This document shows positions 34,055 to 46,600 of a DNA stretch of 64,000 nt, piece by piece. The notes beneath the pieces are model-generated. The model was not told the origin of the DNA. It did no database searches and was given only the letters and a program-made list of their open reading frames with translations. Where the stretch lies: NCBI GenBank assembly GCA_905147135.1, contig LR990061.1:3758026-3822025 (forward strand), read 5' to 3'. Every line of letters begins with the position of its first letter. The stretch's first letter is position 1. The DNA comes from Blastobasis lacticolella (Eukaryota > Arthropoda > Insecta > Lepidoptera > Blastobasidae). Both the position numbers and the translations under genes were made by a program.

Positions 34055-34140
34055 TTTATGTTATACCGCAGACAAACAGGCATGCGGGCCACCTGATGGA
34101 AAGTGGTCACCGCCGCCTATGAACGTCAGCAACCAGGGTT
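34055..34140 (-). mobile_element. LINE 3' end
   Basis: Antisense LINE 3' UTR (CAGACAAACAGGCATGCGGG, CCACCTGATGGAAAGTGGTC), nearly identical to the block at 22170-22230. Confidence 0.7.
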
Positions 34141-34499
34141 TTGATTCAATATTCTTCTGTGCCACTAAACGACCAAATTTATCAAAATTAATGCCTAAAT
34201 AACAATTTTAATATTTACAAGGGCAATTAATGGGTAATTAGGCTGTATACACACACACGCTTTGTGCTTCTGCACGCCCCTAAGGCTAAGAAGGGTTCTC
34301 ACAACAAGCTTATACCGTTTTATTGGAGGTTATGGGCCCACACCACTTTTATGCAACGACAAACTGACATGGTATTTTAGGTTTCTTATTATAATGGTTG
34401 GTATGGTAATTAGCAGTAATAGTATAAACCATTTCTTTGATGGTTTCATTTTGATACGGTTACGGAAACGGCTTCAACAATTTCGATTTAGTGTTAGTA

Positions 34500-34765
34500 T
34501 TTATGGCCGTGTTGTATCCGGCATTGTAGAAAAGCACCAACCCCTTACACTCGTGGGTGTCGTACAAGGCGACTAATGTTTTCGAGGCAAAATATCGATA
34601 GTCTCCATAAGTTGGAAAATGAACAGCAGCGTTTTTCATTGTCATATTTACAACACTGCGATCTCCAACCTGCCTGCCAAGCGTGAAGATTATGGCAATA
34701 ACCTCTCGTTTCGTGAGAGAGGCCCTAAGTCCTGCAGTGTTGACTGTTATGGGCTGTGATGACGT
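34500..34765 (+). mobile_element. SINE-C-like repeat, copy 6
   Basis: From GGCCGTGTTGTATCCGGCAT to GGGCTGTGATGACG. Moderately diverged. Confidence 0.7.
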
Positions 34766-36235
34766 AGTGAAGTCTACGGTTCGCTACGCGTCGTAGACTT
34801 TACAAGAATCTGTCCAAACTAAGTTGTCTTATTTAGTTACGGAAATTATGTATTTTAATAGATAATTTTTACATTTCACATTAGATGTATTTCTTATATA
34901 ATTCAAGACATCTGTACACAATGTACGTAGCGTGATTAATACCGCAAGTCGTGATTTTGGGTATTGTTTGTTCACCAAAGAAGACAAGTCCGTATAAACA
35001 GGTCATACGTCTGCTCTTAATACGTGGTAGTAAGTAGTAGTGTCCCTAAAATCTCTGTTTTTTTAGTATCTACCTAATGGGTTAGCCACGCCGACGCATC
35101 TTAGCGTGACAAAAAGGTGAACTAACTTTTGCCACACGGACGGCAAAAGTGCATTGAAAGATAAACATTTTTAGGTGGTCGAATTTTACGTGGACGAAGT
35201 CGTGAGCAACGGCTAAAGTTTACGGCTTTGGGTCCCACAACAACATTCAGTAAAATTATAACAACGCCATCTAGCAAAATCTGATGGAACTTTTATACGA
35301 CAAAGTTTTGCGGAGCACCTATTTGGGTAATTTGTGATGCGAGAAACGCAAGTGTTACTTTGTATGTCAAGTAGATGTCACTGTATTTTTATTTTATTAG
35401 TAAAGATATCTAGAGAATAGATCAACTTTTGCTGCAATAAGGGGAGATATCAATAAATACAATCCCGTTTATCGGCTCGGCACTTTACCTATTCGATCGT
35501 GCCAGCCACATTCAGGCTCGCCACGGCCCTTCTTGGCGCACCTGTAGCCGTATTCACAATGATTCGAGAGCGCTTCGCATACCTTTGTAGTCGCCCTGTT
35601 GCCCAGTTCAACCACCATAGCCTGTCTTGCGGCTGGAACGCTGGTCGCATTCCTCGGCACGCGGACCGCTCAGGCGCTGCCTCGCTGCTATTGGTGCCTA
35701 TCCCTATAGGATCCGCCGGGCCACCCATTGTGCTAGAACCGAGTGTGAGTTAGCTCACGACGATGGTGAGGCCCGGCGGAACTATACTCACTTACTCATA
35801 TGTGGGACAGCCTCCGGTCAAGTCTAGCTGCAGCTGGTGGCGCCACAAAAGAAATGCCAACCTATGCTATGTTTTAAAACCTTTGTGAAGTGGGGACTAG
35901 GCGCATATTCCCTTATAATAAAAATTTTAAACGCCTGGTCGAAATTAATAATGACCAGGAGGAAGGCCTCATTTTGGATCAGCGTATTCGCCAAAATGGG
36001 GCAACGCGACCAGCCTTCCGAGAAAGATAATATAATACTATAGTAATAAATACCTTCTGAGACTTTTCAAAATGCCAGACTACCTGGACCACTTTTTTTA
36101 CCTAAATTAGGATTGTATTGTACTATTCTTTTTCTGTGTGATTAGGATAAGGGTTATTCGAACAAGAGTCGACCATCCGACGCAGTGATTATATTCTCTT
36201 CGAGACCACGAAATCCAACGAAAAGGCAGTTACAA
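34766..36235. other. Gene-less stretch with a GC-rich block
   Basis: 34937-35000 shares TCGTGATTTTGGGTATTGTTTGTTC with the small MITE at 37210. 35465-35830 is a GC-rich block open in several frames at once (two minus, one plus) and containing one end of the TAGCCGTATT MITE at 35545. None of its frames shows a known domain. 36000-36235 is AT-rich. Confidence 0.45.
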
Positions 36236-36258
36236 AAACAGATTTATGTTCAAAATAC

Positions 36259-36264
36259 TTTATT
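36259..36264 (-). terminator. srl: Distal polyadenylation signal AATAAA
   Basis: AATAAA on the minus strand is followed by a T/GT-rich element 20-35 nt downstream (about 36230-36243). It is the last good signal before sequence resembling intergenic DNA resumes. Confidence 0.45.
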
Positions 36265-36459
36265 TCTCAACAACATTATTGTATAAAACATTCTCACTGT
36301 TTCTATATGTAAGTATTGTATGTACTAAATGCTAACTAGTTCACTAAATCATTGGACTTTTGTATGTACACGAATTTTTAATAAGTATAATATTACCACT
36401 GACTTAACAACGATAGGCCTTCCAAAGTACAAGTACTCAAAACAGCAGTAAACACTCGA

Positions 36460-36723
36460 GTGATTTCAAATTCATGATACAAAGACTTCAAATTCACAGT
36501 ACCGTATGCATTTGCTGATGATAACAAGCAACTTTTGCCATGGCACCAACTCTGAAATCTCAACAAAAGGCTGCTTCATACAAAATTGGTCACTATTTCT
36601 ACCAAAATGTATGAAGCAGCTCTTTTTTGCAAGTACAGAGTTGGTGCTACAGTAAAAGTTGTTTGTTATAACGTGCATATGCATACGGTATGAAATCCCT
36701 TGGTATCATGAATTTGAAATCAC
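36460..36723. mobile_element. 264-bp foldback MITE inside the presumed 3' UTR
   Basis: GTGATTTCAAATTCATGATAC at the left end is exactly mirrored at the right (GTATCATGAATTTGAAATCA). The symmetry continues through ACCGTATGCAT, CAACTTTT, GCACCAACTCTG and GCTGCTTCATACA, giving arms of about 120 bp. Transcribed as part of the PGC-1 3' UTR it would form a long hairpin. Confidence 0.85.
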
Positions 36724-37209
36724 CCAGTATATGAAAATTAGATAGAAAACAATACAAACTTCTGCAAGGCCAATATCATCTTTACGTACAACGAATTTTC
36801 AATATAAACTTACAGGTATAATGTTAATTACATTGGTAATTTGTTGCGTTCATATTTTTAAAACAGATAACAATATAATATACTTAGATATATAAATATT
36901 AAATACATATTGATCTCGCCGAACAATATTATTAAATTCGTTCTTTATATTTTAATCAGGATTGAATAATCCCAATGCTTGGATTAATTTATCAATATTA
37001 AAATATACTAGACCGAAATGAAAACGGTGACCAAATTTTGATTTAATAATTATCGCTAGTTTGATCAAATTCACCTTTGTGGTCCATTTGGCCCCTGAAG
37101 AGTTAAGACAAGATAGTTTATTAAGAAAAAAAAGGTTTTATCTCACCACCCACATAATAATTTTTAGGTATCTGAAATGTACTGTAGGATTATTACAATT
37201 TTTTTTATA

Positions 37210-37316
37210 AATTATTTATATCCGTCCAGATTGACTTGATTGATTGTTTTATTATACGTCAGGTCGTGAATTTGGGTATTGTTTGTTCATCAAATAAGAC
37301 GAGTCAGTCTGGACGA
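37210..37316. mobile_element. Small MITE inside the presumed 3' UTR
   Basis: CGTCCAGATTGACTTGATTG at the left mirrors AGACGAGTCAGTCTGGACG at the right. The interior GTGAATTTGGGTATTGTTTG is shared with 34937-35000. About 100 bp. Confidence 0.65.
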
Positions 37317-40300
37317 TCATAGTAAAATCTTGTATCAAACTCATAACCACAGGGTTACAGATGCCAGCAGCATAATCAACTTTGGGCCTTCAAAATAAGC
37401 CACAGTTCCATATCAGACATATCCGTATGCCCATTATACTGTAATAACAACTAGTTAATATAAAACATTACGTGATTTCAGTAGATTTACACAACCGTTG
37501 CGCAGTGGTATTTAAATAAGGATAGGTAAAAGTGAGAATGTCCGTACAAATCGAGGTCAAGAAGACTAAAACGACTATAAATCTAATATAACGTCTTAAA
37601 GTCTTCATTGTAAGAGTTCCAACTAAGAACTCTTGTTGCAACTTAGTACTCATGCGGCATCACAAACGTTGAACATTGAACATTATTTTCATCTCATTTA
37701 CAACAGACACATTGAGGTCATCTGAGCAGTGAGCCTTACGCTGCCAAGTTGCATCGCTAAAAAAATCAAATATACAACAAATTGACTAACAAAACTAAAT
37801 GCTAAAAGACATGATACTATTTTTTTTGTTACAATTTTCACTTCCATTCGTCGAGTATTTAATTCGTAATTGACTTTAAATCTGTCACAATATTACTAAT
37901 TGTTATATCGGAGAATACTATTGGGATTTTCTTGACCGGTATCCTTTCTGAATTTGTAGCCATCTTCTATCTAAGGAGAAGCAATAAGGTGTCTCATTCA
38001 TAGAGAATCAGATATGATAGTCAAAAAATTTTATTTTAGTTTTGATAAAACTTACAGCTGCCTTACTTTGAACATGATAAATGATATTAAAAGGACAGAT
38101 ATTTAAAATAATTTAGGCAGTCTTACCAATAATAAAAGCCAAATTATGCAACTAAAAATTACACATTTCCGAACATAATATTCAATTAAATATCCTTAAA
38201 CGAGTGTTTACATTAAAATAAATATCATCACAACGAACAAACAAACAGTATATCCTCTAGTAACATTGACTAGGCTTTCTTTTAAATTATCTAATTATGT
38301 AATATTTGTTTCATTCATAGGAATACTGATGATAATTATATGTAGATCAAAATGTTTTGGTTATCATGTCACAGATTTGAATAAAAATGTTTGCATTCTA
38401 CATTACATATCACCAGTATTTCTAACAACATTAGAATATTACACATAATAACTCCTGTTATGAAACTAATGTCACTAAAGACGAAACTGTTGATCGAAAG
38501 AATTACGTTTATCAAAAACTAATTTTACCTAAACTGGTACCAAATTATAATTTAAATGGCATGATAGTAAGAAAACAGATTTAATTTCACTGCAAGTTTC
38601 ATGTTTAATATAAAATTACAAGATATATTTACATTGTGATTAAGCAACAATGTATGTAACCATCAAATCAAAATGGGGGACCAAGTGGTTGTTTAAAAAA
38701 TTTGGAAAATAAAATTTGTGTAATTATCAAACAATATTATACAAAATGACTTTCAAATATTTGTATTTGGTCCCCATAACAAGCCTATCCAAATATCCTG
38801 ACAATGAGCTCTACAGTAAACTAGAAACTGTGTCACTGTAATGTAAACGGGTGCTTGTTCACAAGTATCTTTATTTTAATATAGGAACAATTTATGAGTT
38901 TGGCACTTACAATCTCAATGGAAGCTTAAGTTTTAAAACAATCAATTAAATGATTCGTTTTACTTAAATAGTTTGACTGGTATTTTAGTTGTCAATACTT
39001 ACCTAAACTAACATTTGACTTTTGCCTCAGAATAGAAACACTTATTCTGGTGAGAACGTAATACGTCCACAAAATCGCACCTTCTCTAAATGTGTTGTGT
39101 GAGTGTCACACACAATTACATTATAGGAATGTCGGTAGCACCAAATAATTAATATCGATTAAGTAAAACAAACCATTTTTTTTGGTTGTCATGTTTTATA
39201 GATTTTTTTATACATAGAAAAAGGAACAAAATAATATATACAGTATTGCAAGAGTACCTTAAAAATAATAAAAAGATTTTTTTATCTTAATGGTAACATA
39301 CAACTTAAAATAAGGCAGTGAAATAGGTCTCCGATTTCGTTTTCAAATTTTGTATTCAATATTCAACATATATCTGTATTTACAATTATATATGAACACA
39401 AACAAAGAAGTTAGATGTATATCTCAGTATTCAAAAAGTAAGTACCAACTACGTATATTAATCCTGTACTGAATCTTACAGAAACTAGGGAAAGTCGATA
39501 ATAAGTCATTTTAATGTAATATTATTGTTCAATTTCTTAATAATTTTAACATTAGTTACTATTTGTTTTGCAGTCCTTACTCCTTGCAAATATGCACTCA
39601 TATCCACAATATGCACAAGCAATTCAACAGTTATAAATGTTTAAATTAAACAACATATTATCAGTATTGTTTTATTATGGTCTAAAGTACTATCTACGAG
39701 AGGTAATGTTGTGCATTATACATAACAACTATGTACCAAAAAAAGCAGTGAACATAAGACACTATTATTTACAATACTAAATCTAAAACTACTCTAATAC
39801 AATGAGTGTACTAAGTTTTATATCTAAAGGAATTAATTAGTAGTGAGCAGGTGCAAAAATGTCCAGTTGATTTATGCGAGGCAGCTGCCAAATGAATGAC
39901 AGATATGTTTACAAAGTACGTTTGCAAACTATAACATCAAGTCCAAGTTTTTGATTCACAAAAATTTGGAACTCATTTTCATAAGACTATAGCCTCAATA
40001 ATGTAAAATCAGTATTATGTATTACAACATTTACATTTATTTAAACAATATTGGATTTTTTCATCTGTGCCTCTAAATGAAAAATATATACAAATTCCCA
40101 AAAAAGAAATGTAAATCATCAACGGAGACTTGGCAACAATACAATGTTAACGTCCACATGTAGGTTGGCCCGGTGTAAACTGTCTTAGTACTGAAAAGTA
40201 CTTACCGATGCAACCATGAAACTAACTGTCCTTAACACGAACCTAGAGACGTACATCACTTTCGAAAGAACGGCACACAAACTTGCCGCACAAGATACAA

Positions 40301-40436
40301 CACTTAACAATGTAGCGGCACAATTTTTTTTGTCACATTTTTTCACTCTATTTTTCTCCGCGCACTTTTCACTGGTTTGTCTTGAGGCACTAGTCTTTTG
40401 TCTATCGGTGGCTGCGTTGCCAGGATTGAGCAATCG

Positions 40437-40612
40437 TCAAGGCTCATCGCTCGTTGCGGGGTTGTCGGTCTTCCTCTGGGTGATCTTTTCTCTGACGTCA
40501 GAGAGCAGATCATCGAAGGTCATGACGTCATCGTCGAGGGTGAGGGTTGGCAGGCGCGGGGCCACCGGCATACCGTGGAAGGCGCTTTCTGTATACTTAG
40601 CCTCTAGACCGT
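40437..40612 (-). CDS. srl: PGC-1 homologue, last coding exon
   Basis: Acceptor TCATTTTCAG; encodes (D)GLEAKYTESAFHGMPVAPR, then MTFDDLLSDVREKITQRK and SDEP, stop TGA at 40439-40437. The DDxxFDDLLxxxRE element is the conserved C-terminus of the family. The phases close exactly. Confidence 0.92.
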
Positions 40613-43600
40613 CTGAAAATGATAAAGAAAACATTTGAGTGCGCTATTTAACCCATGTTGTAAGTTAAGACATTTTGCCTACGAGCATCAGTGGCCTAAT
40701 GACTAAGGAGTCCACTTGTTCCCCAAGATACCAGGTTCGCCAATGCCGCCATGTACCAATGACTCTTTTCTAATCTATGTACAATAGCTGAACACTAACC
40801 GATGCTCTTACAGTGAGGGAAACATCGTGATGAAACCTGCACAATCAGGCGACTGAATGTGTAACCAATCTGGTCAGGTTCCCCTGTCAACAGGGTCACG
40901 GAGGTCAGATGGCAGTTGCCCCACTGTATTTACTGATTTGCCAAATCCTGGATCATGGACAATGCGGACAAGATGACCATGTATCGTCAGACATTTCTCA
41001 TTGCAAACTAACTGCAATCATGATATCAGAAAAATGATCAAAACATTGGATTCAAAATATAAAAATAAAATAGTTTCACATAAAAAAGAGAACATTATTT
41101 CTTTTAATTTAGAACAAATTACCTACGCTAACAATTCTCCAGTTTAGCTGTGACTTATTACGAGCTAAAATGGCCAGGTTAATTACCTAATTCAATTATC
41201 GAGTATCGAATGGTCGGCGATAAAGACCCATTCATGAGAGTTAAACCATTAAAAAGGCCATTTTATTGTGCTGAAGTTATTGAGTGTGAAACTGTATGAG
41301 ATACTACAGGTCTAATGCTACATTTGGGTACCTGGTGGATCCTTGGGGAGCAATGTGATGAGGATTATGAGTGATGACTCCTACTGAATACTTTTTTATG
41401 TCACATGGTAGATATACAGGCAAGCGGGCCATCTGATGTAAAGTGGTCACTGCTGCCTAAAAACATGAGGTACGCTAATGCGTTGCCCACCTCTATAACA
41501 CGTTTCTCAAGCAGAAGAAAGGCAAATAGCCATTCACTGCCAAACACGGTTCCCCAAATCCCCACCCCATGGAGCACTGGAAACCTTACTCACTGGCAGG
41601 AACACAGTTTAAAAAAGTTGTGTATGGCTACAGTATTCTATAAAGTGGAGATCTGTCAAATCCTGGCTCATGGTCAATGCGGACCACGGGCCCTGATGCG
41701 CGAGAGCACAACCAGTCCTTTAACGCCAAGGCAATAATTTCTTCTTTAGATACTAACCGAGATCAGCATATTTATGGCCGCAGAACGCCCGCCGCCCACC
41801 GAATCCGATATCGTAGTACGGAAACTTGGAGTGCGACTCCACGGCTGTCCAGGCGTCCCTTGGCCTCTGGAAGGTCACGAACCCGTAGCGGGACCTGACA
41901 CGGAAATTGTTCATGATAATTTCGTTTTTATACAAGACAAGCTAACGGCCTGACTGGTGGTAAGCTGTCACTGCAGCCTATGGACGTTTGCAATGCCCGG
42001 GGCGTCACCCACGCGTTGCCGACCCCGTAAAAACCTTTCTTTAAGAACTCCATGTTGTACTCTCCAGGGAAAACTACTACTACTCGTTTAATAGAGTAGT
42101 CAGAATATTGCACCGACCCATTCCATATCGTTGATATTGTACAGTCAGGCTAAAGTGGTTTATTAAGAGGCTGTTTTTTAAAAGGACTTCCCGTATTCCA
42201 GCTACAATGTTAGAAATGACCGCTCGTTCGCGTTCTCCTAGAGCGATACTCATTGTACGGCATTCGTGCTCCATCCGTCATAGTTAAAATAATTGAAATT
42301 GAACATAAACATTTGAATTGTACTGTGTTCTGACAATAAAAAAGTTTTGAGTTAATGTTAGGGGCAGACCAACTGGGATATCCGAGACCAGATAATGGAC
42401 GGCAGCGGTTTCTGTTTCCAACATTGCCAATCCCAACCCGCCTGCCAAGCGTGGAGATTATAACAGAACCCTCCACTAATGCCAACGAGGCTCGAGCCCT
42501 CACGTCACAACTGTCACAGGCTCTTGCTGGTGATGAGGCCCAGATTGGGTAAACTTAGTCTTAGAATAAATGATTTCAGGCGAGACTTACCCATCCTCCT
42601 TGCTATGAAGACGCACTTCTATGATTGGCCCGAACTGGACGAACTGTGCGCGCAACCTGGACTTCGTTATGTCGTTTTCTAATTTCCCGACGAATACTAT
42701 CCGCCTCTCTTCCACCGACTGCTTTTCGCTGCGAAGGAAACAATCTATTATGAATATCGTTCACTATGTGCAAATAATGTACTGAAGTGTTCAGTGATAT
42801 GCGCGGGCGCGCGAGGGGTGTACTTGCAATCAAAGAGGGTTCTTACGATTTCTGTGAGGCGCAAGGTCTGTTGTCAAAATACTGTCGTGCTATTGGACAG
42901 AAACAACTGCCGTAAACTCTATTCTAGCCAATGACAAGGCTTTATTTTAGCATACCTTACGTTATACGCCATCTCATGGATTTTGGAATCACGAAAACCC
43001 TATGTAAGGTAGCTTGCAAGCCAAGTTGACTCGTTACTGTTCGATCGGTTTACACCACTGTACTTCCTCACCGGACCAATGTAAATCGGACAAAAGCGAG
43101 GCCTTGGCTGAAGTATATGCCCAGCAGTGCAATGATATGACGATACCTTGTTTAGTTTTATAGTTATATTCACTCGTCTGCGTAAATTTTACAAGACTTC
43201 GATATTGGTAGCCTATGCTATGTCCTCCAGGGGTTTAAAGCTAACAATTGAGCCTCCAATTTAATCCTATTTTCTAACGTTCATTTCATTGTGATTGTGA
43301 TTGTGCAAAGATTGATACATGTCATTGTGATTGTGCAAAGTGTTTGGGGTTCGAATCCCGGTTTAACGAGGGTAGCGACTGATATGTAGTAGAAAATAGG
43401 TAGGTTACATTTATTATTATTATTTTTTTTTGTTATTTATGCTTATTTCCTTGTTTTCTCTTTTGTTGTACCTAACTGTCGTGTCGTAGTGTCTATGTGT
43501 AATAAATGTCTCTTTTCTTTCTTTCTTTCTTTAAAATTGCCGAGCACAAGTCTCTCGCCAAACAGACCACAAAATAATACAAACAATAACATTTTGTTTA

Positions 43601-46600
43601 AATTGGTCCGAAATAAAAGTTTAAAAATTATAACAAAACTGTTCCCAAGCAATTTTATTTTATTTTACAAGCAAAAGAATAAACATACATATAATAAAAC
43701 TGTCAAAAGAAATCTACCAATAACAGATTCAGTTCTAGATTAGTTTGACACCACACATACTCCGTAGAGATCACTTAAAAATTTACCTCTTAAATCACTA
43801 TTAGAATACCTATAGACAACTTACCGATCGTCTCCGCTGTAGGCCTTATACTCATTTCTGTACTCCTGTCGGTACGGACTGACGGAGCGCCGAGGCCGGC
43901 TCTCCTCGGAGCTGGAGGATGACGAGCTCGATGATGAGGAGGAACTGAGGAGTTGAAAGGTTCCCTTTAGCTTGCGGCAGTGAGAAGACGAAATTGTATA
44001 TGTCTATGTATTTCTACTAATTCCTTTTAAACTAAGTAACGGATTTTGATGGGTTTTTCACCGTCAGTTGGAGAATTTCTTACGGAAAGTTTATATGAAT
44101 AATGCATGCATATTCGACTAAAAAATGCCGAGGAACCCGTAGAGTATTTTGAAGGTGCGGCATGTAAATTGAAGAGTATTGGGAATTGTGACATGTGTTT
44201 ACACAACCCACTGGATATAATAATATTATTCTATCACTACAAAATTACAATTAAAGCATTGTATTGTGGTTGCTACCAAGTAGTAATGTCGGTAACCCAT
44301 CCAATAAGACCCCTTTATGAAAGTTGAAGCTTAGAACTCACCTAGACGACGACGAAGAATCCGAGCTCTCCGACACCGTCGGCTTTCGCGGGGGCGGCGT
44401 CATCGATTTTTTCGGCGGCGCCTTCTCTGCTCCATTCACTTTGGGCGGACTCGCAGACTTCTTAGCGGGTCTGGAAGGCGCTGCGTCGAATTTGGGTCGA
44501 CGGTAGTCTCGTCGGGGGGACGGCGACCGCCTGTGCGAAGGGGACCGCCTGGAACGGTAGTGGGACCTGGATCGGGACCTGGACCTGGACCGCCGCCGGC
44601 GACGGTACGGCGAGTCCGACCTCCTATATCGGCGGTACCCTCGCGACCGCGACCGACTACGACTGGGCGACCTCTTCCTCTTAGGAGCGCGCGCAGGAGA
44701 CCGCGACCGCTTGTACTTGTCGTGTCGCTCCGTCGATCGCGACCGCTTTTCCTTCGATCGCGACCGCTTGACGTTCGACGCTGGCTTCCGCCTCGCCTCG
44801 TCCAGTTTCGACGCCTCTTTCGGACGTACCGGACTACCTTCGCTCGACATCGACATGTCGCTCTCGGTCCTTTTACGGTTAGTTTGCGGCATGGGTGGGG
44901 AGTCCTTTTTAACACCGCTAGACTCAGAAGTCTTGTTTGGTCTTGATTGGTCGGTCTGTACCGCCCGGTGCGCAGACTCCGGCTTTGTTCTATTCTTACC
45001 GAGGTGAAGTATCACCTTGTCCTCCCCGTGTTCGGTTTTCGTGTCGTACTCTCGCACTATCGCGGTCTTCACGCGGTGGAAATCCTCCCGCTTCGGCGAA
45101 TCAGACTTCAAGCGTCGTTTTGCGCCTCCACCAACTTTCTCCTCTTCAGGAGACTTCTTCAAGACAAGATTCTTGATGTTGGCGAAGAGGGAATTGCTGG
45201 GAATCTTTCTGTCCACATTCTTTTCGACGCTCTTTAGTGTAGCCGTGATGTCTCTAAGCCTCTCTTTGTTGATTTTTATGTCTGTGTTCCTCTTGTCCTC
45301 TGTGGGACTCTTTTTGTCTCGCTTGTGGGACTCTTCTTGTCTCGAATGTGTTGAATGTGACTCGAACACATTCTTCTTGAGTATTTGGTCCGACTTCTTT
45401 ATTTTGAAATTGATCAGATTCTTAGTGTCCACCGGCGATAGAGACTTGGTTTTCTCCACTGGTTTTTGCAGTTGTCTGAAGACGTTTTCGTCTGTACAAG
45501 TCCCTGCGCTGACCATTACGATTTCGTCGTACTCCGCGGGCGCCTGGGGCTTCTCCACGACAGACGCTGGTTGGGCCTCCACAGGCGCCATGCCCACCAT
45601 CTTCATCATATCAGCTTCACTCATGAGAGGCTGCAACTCGAGATTTTCTACCTTCGGAATCTTGCGCATGACTATATCCTCATCTCGTTTGCGCATCGCG
45701 GCAGCCTTCTGCTTTTTAGTATTCATCAGTATCTTTCTAGATGCTTCCATTATAGGGTCGAACATTTTCTTTGGAACTTCCTTGGTGGTCTGCACAGTGA
45801 CAGTATTGACACCATTTGAGGAGCTCTTGTTCGAGACCGATTTCGTTTTGTCCAAGTTCAGTGCACTGGGCATTTCGGGGAAAATAGACTCTGGGCTTAC
45901 AGCGGTAGAGCTGTTATTTGAACTGACTCCCCTTCTCATTTTGTATTCCTGTAGATTTAATTTCTTCTTCTTTTGTGGCTGTTCAGCCTCAACTGTACTT
46001 GCCATAGTCAATTCCTCCTCAAAAGTGCGTTTTTCTTTTTTCGCCTTCATTCCTGCAGGTATTTGAACATCTCTCTTATTAGTTATTAAACCTGTGTACA
46101 GGTTTTCAACTTTTGGACGGGACTCTTCTTTGTTATTCAGTACAGGTTTATTTACATTTTTAAGTTTATCGCCCTCTTCATCTTTAACATGTTTTACAAT
46201 TTTTACTTTCTCACTCTCTTCTACTTTAACAGATTTTACAAATTTTGCTTTGTCAACTTCTTCCACTTTAATATGTTTATCTTTAATTTCTTCATCTTTA
46301 TATATTTTTGTAACTTTATTTTGAATATTGTCTTTAATTTCACTCTTTATTACAGGTTTATTATTTACAGAACTAGGATTACTTTTTTCTATAACTTTAT
46401 CTTTCTGAGAGTCTTTAACATCACAGCTGAGAATAACTTCAGATTTATTCTTAATGGTTAACTTAATTCTACCATTACAAGTTTGACTATTAGAATTATC
46501 ACGCGCTTTAGAAGCATCATTGACCATCACAGTATCATTGCTTTTAACTTTAAAATCATTTGAAACACTGTGAACCGGCGACGGCTTTTTCCGAATAGCA

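Larger units (their letters stand above)
36240..40436 (-). other. srl: Presumed 3' UTR of the PGC-1 homologue
   Basis: From the TGA at 40437 down to about 36240 there are about 4.2 kb of AT-rich, mostly single-copy DNA without convincing open frames. A distal AATAAA lies at 36264-36259 (minus), followed by a GT-rich stretch (CTGTTTTTGTAACTG), the usual downstream element. Several nearer AATAAA signals (for example near 38870 and 40036) could give shorter forms. Three UGUAAAUA Pumilio-type motifs lie at 39773-39766, 39384-39377 and 38633-38626. A strong donor (ATCG|GTAAGTACT, about 40206) could mark a 3' UTR intron. The extent is inferred from composition only. Confidence 0.5.

Noticed and set aside
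40185..40638. Open frames of 82 and 140 codons around the last srl exon
   Set aside because: They overlap the real terminal exon in other frames and lack family motifs.
44436..45237. Several Arg/Pro-rich frames on both strands over the RS domain
   Set aside because: They are frame-shifted or antisense readings of RS-repeat DNA; only one frame connects in phase to the RRM exons.
45017..46066. 349-codon open frame on the plus strand opposite srl exon 3
   Set aside because: It is the antisense shadow of a long, Ser/Lys/Arg-biased exon whose codon bias removes stops on the other strand. The minus-strand reading has motifs and matching splice sites.
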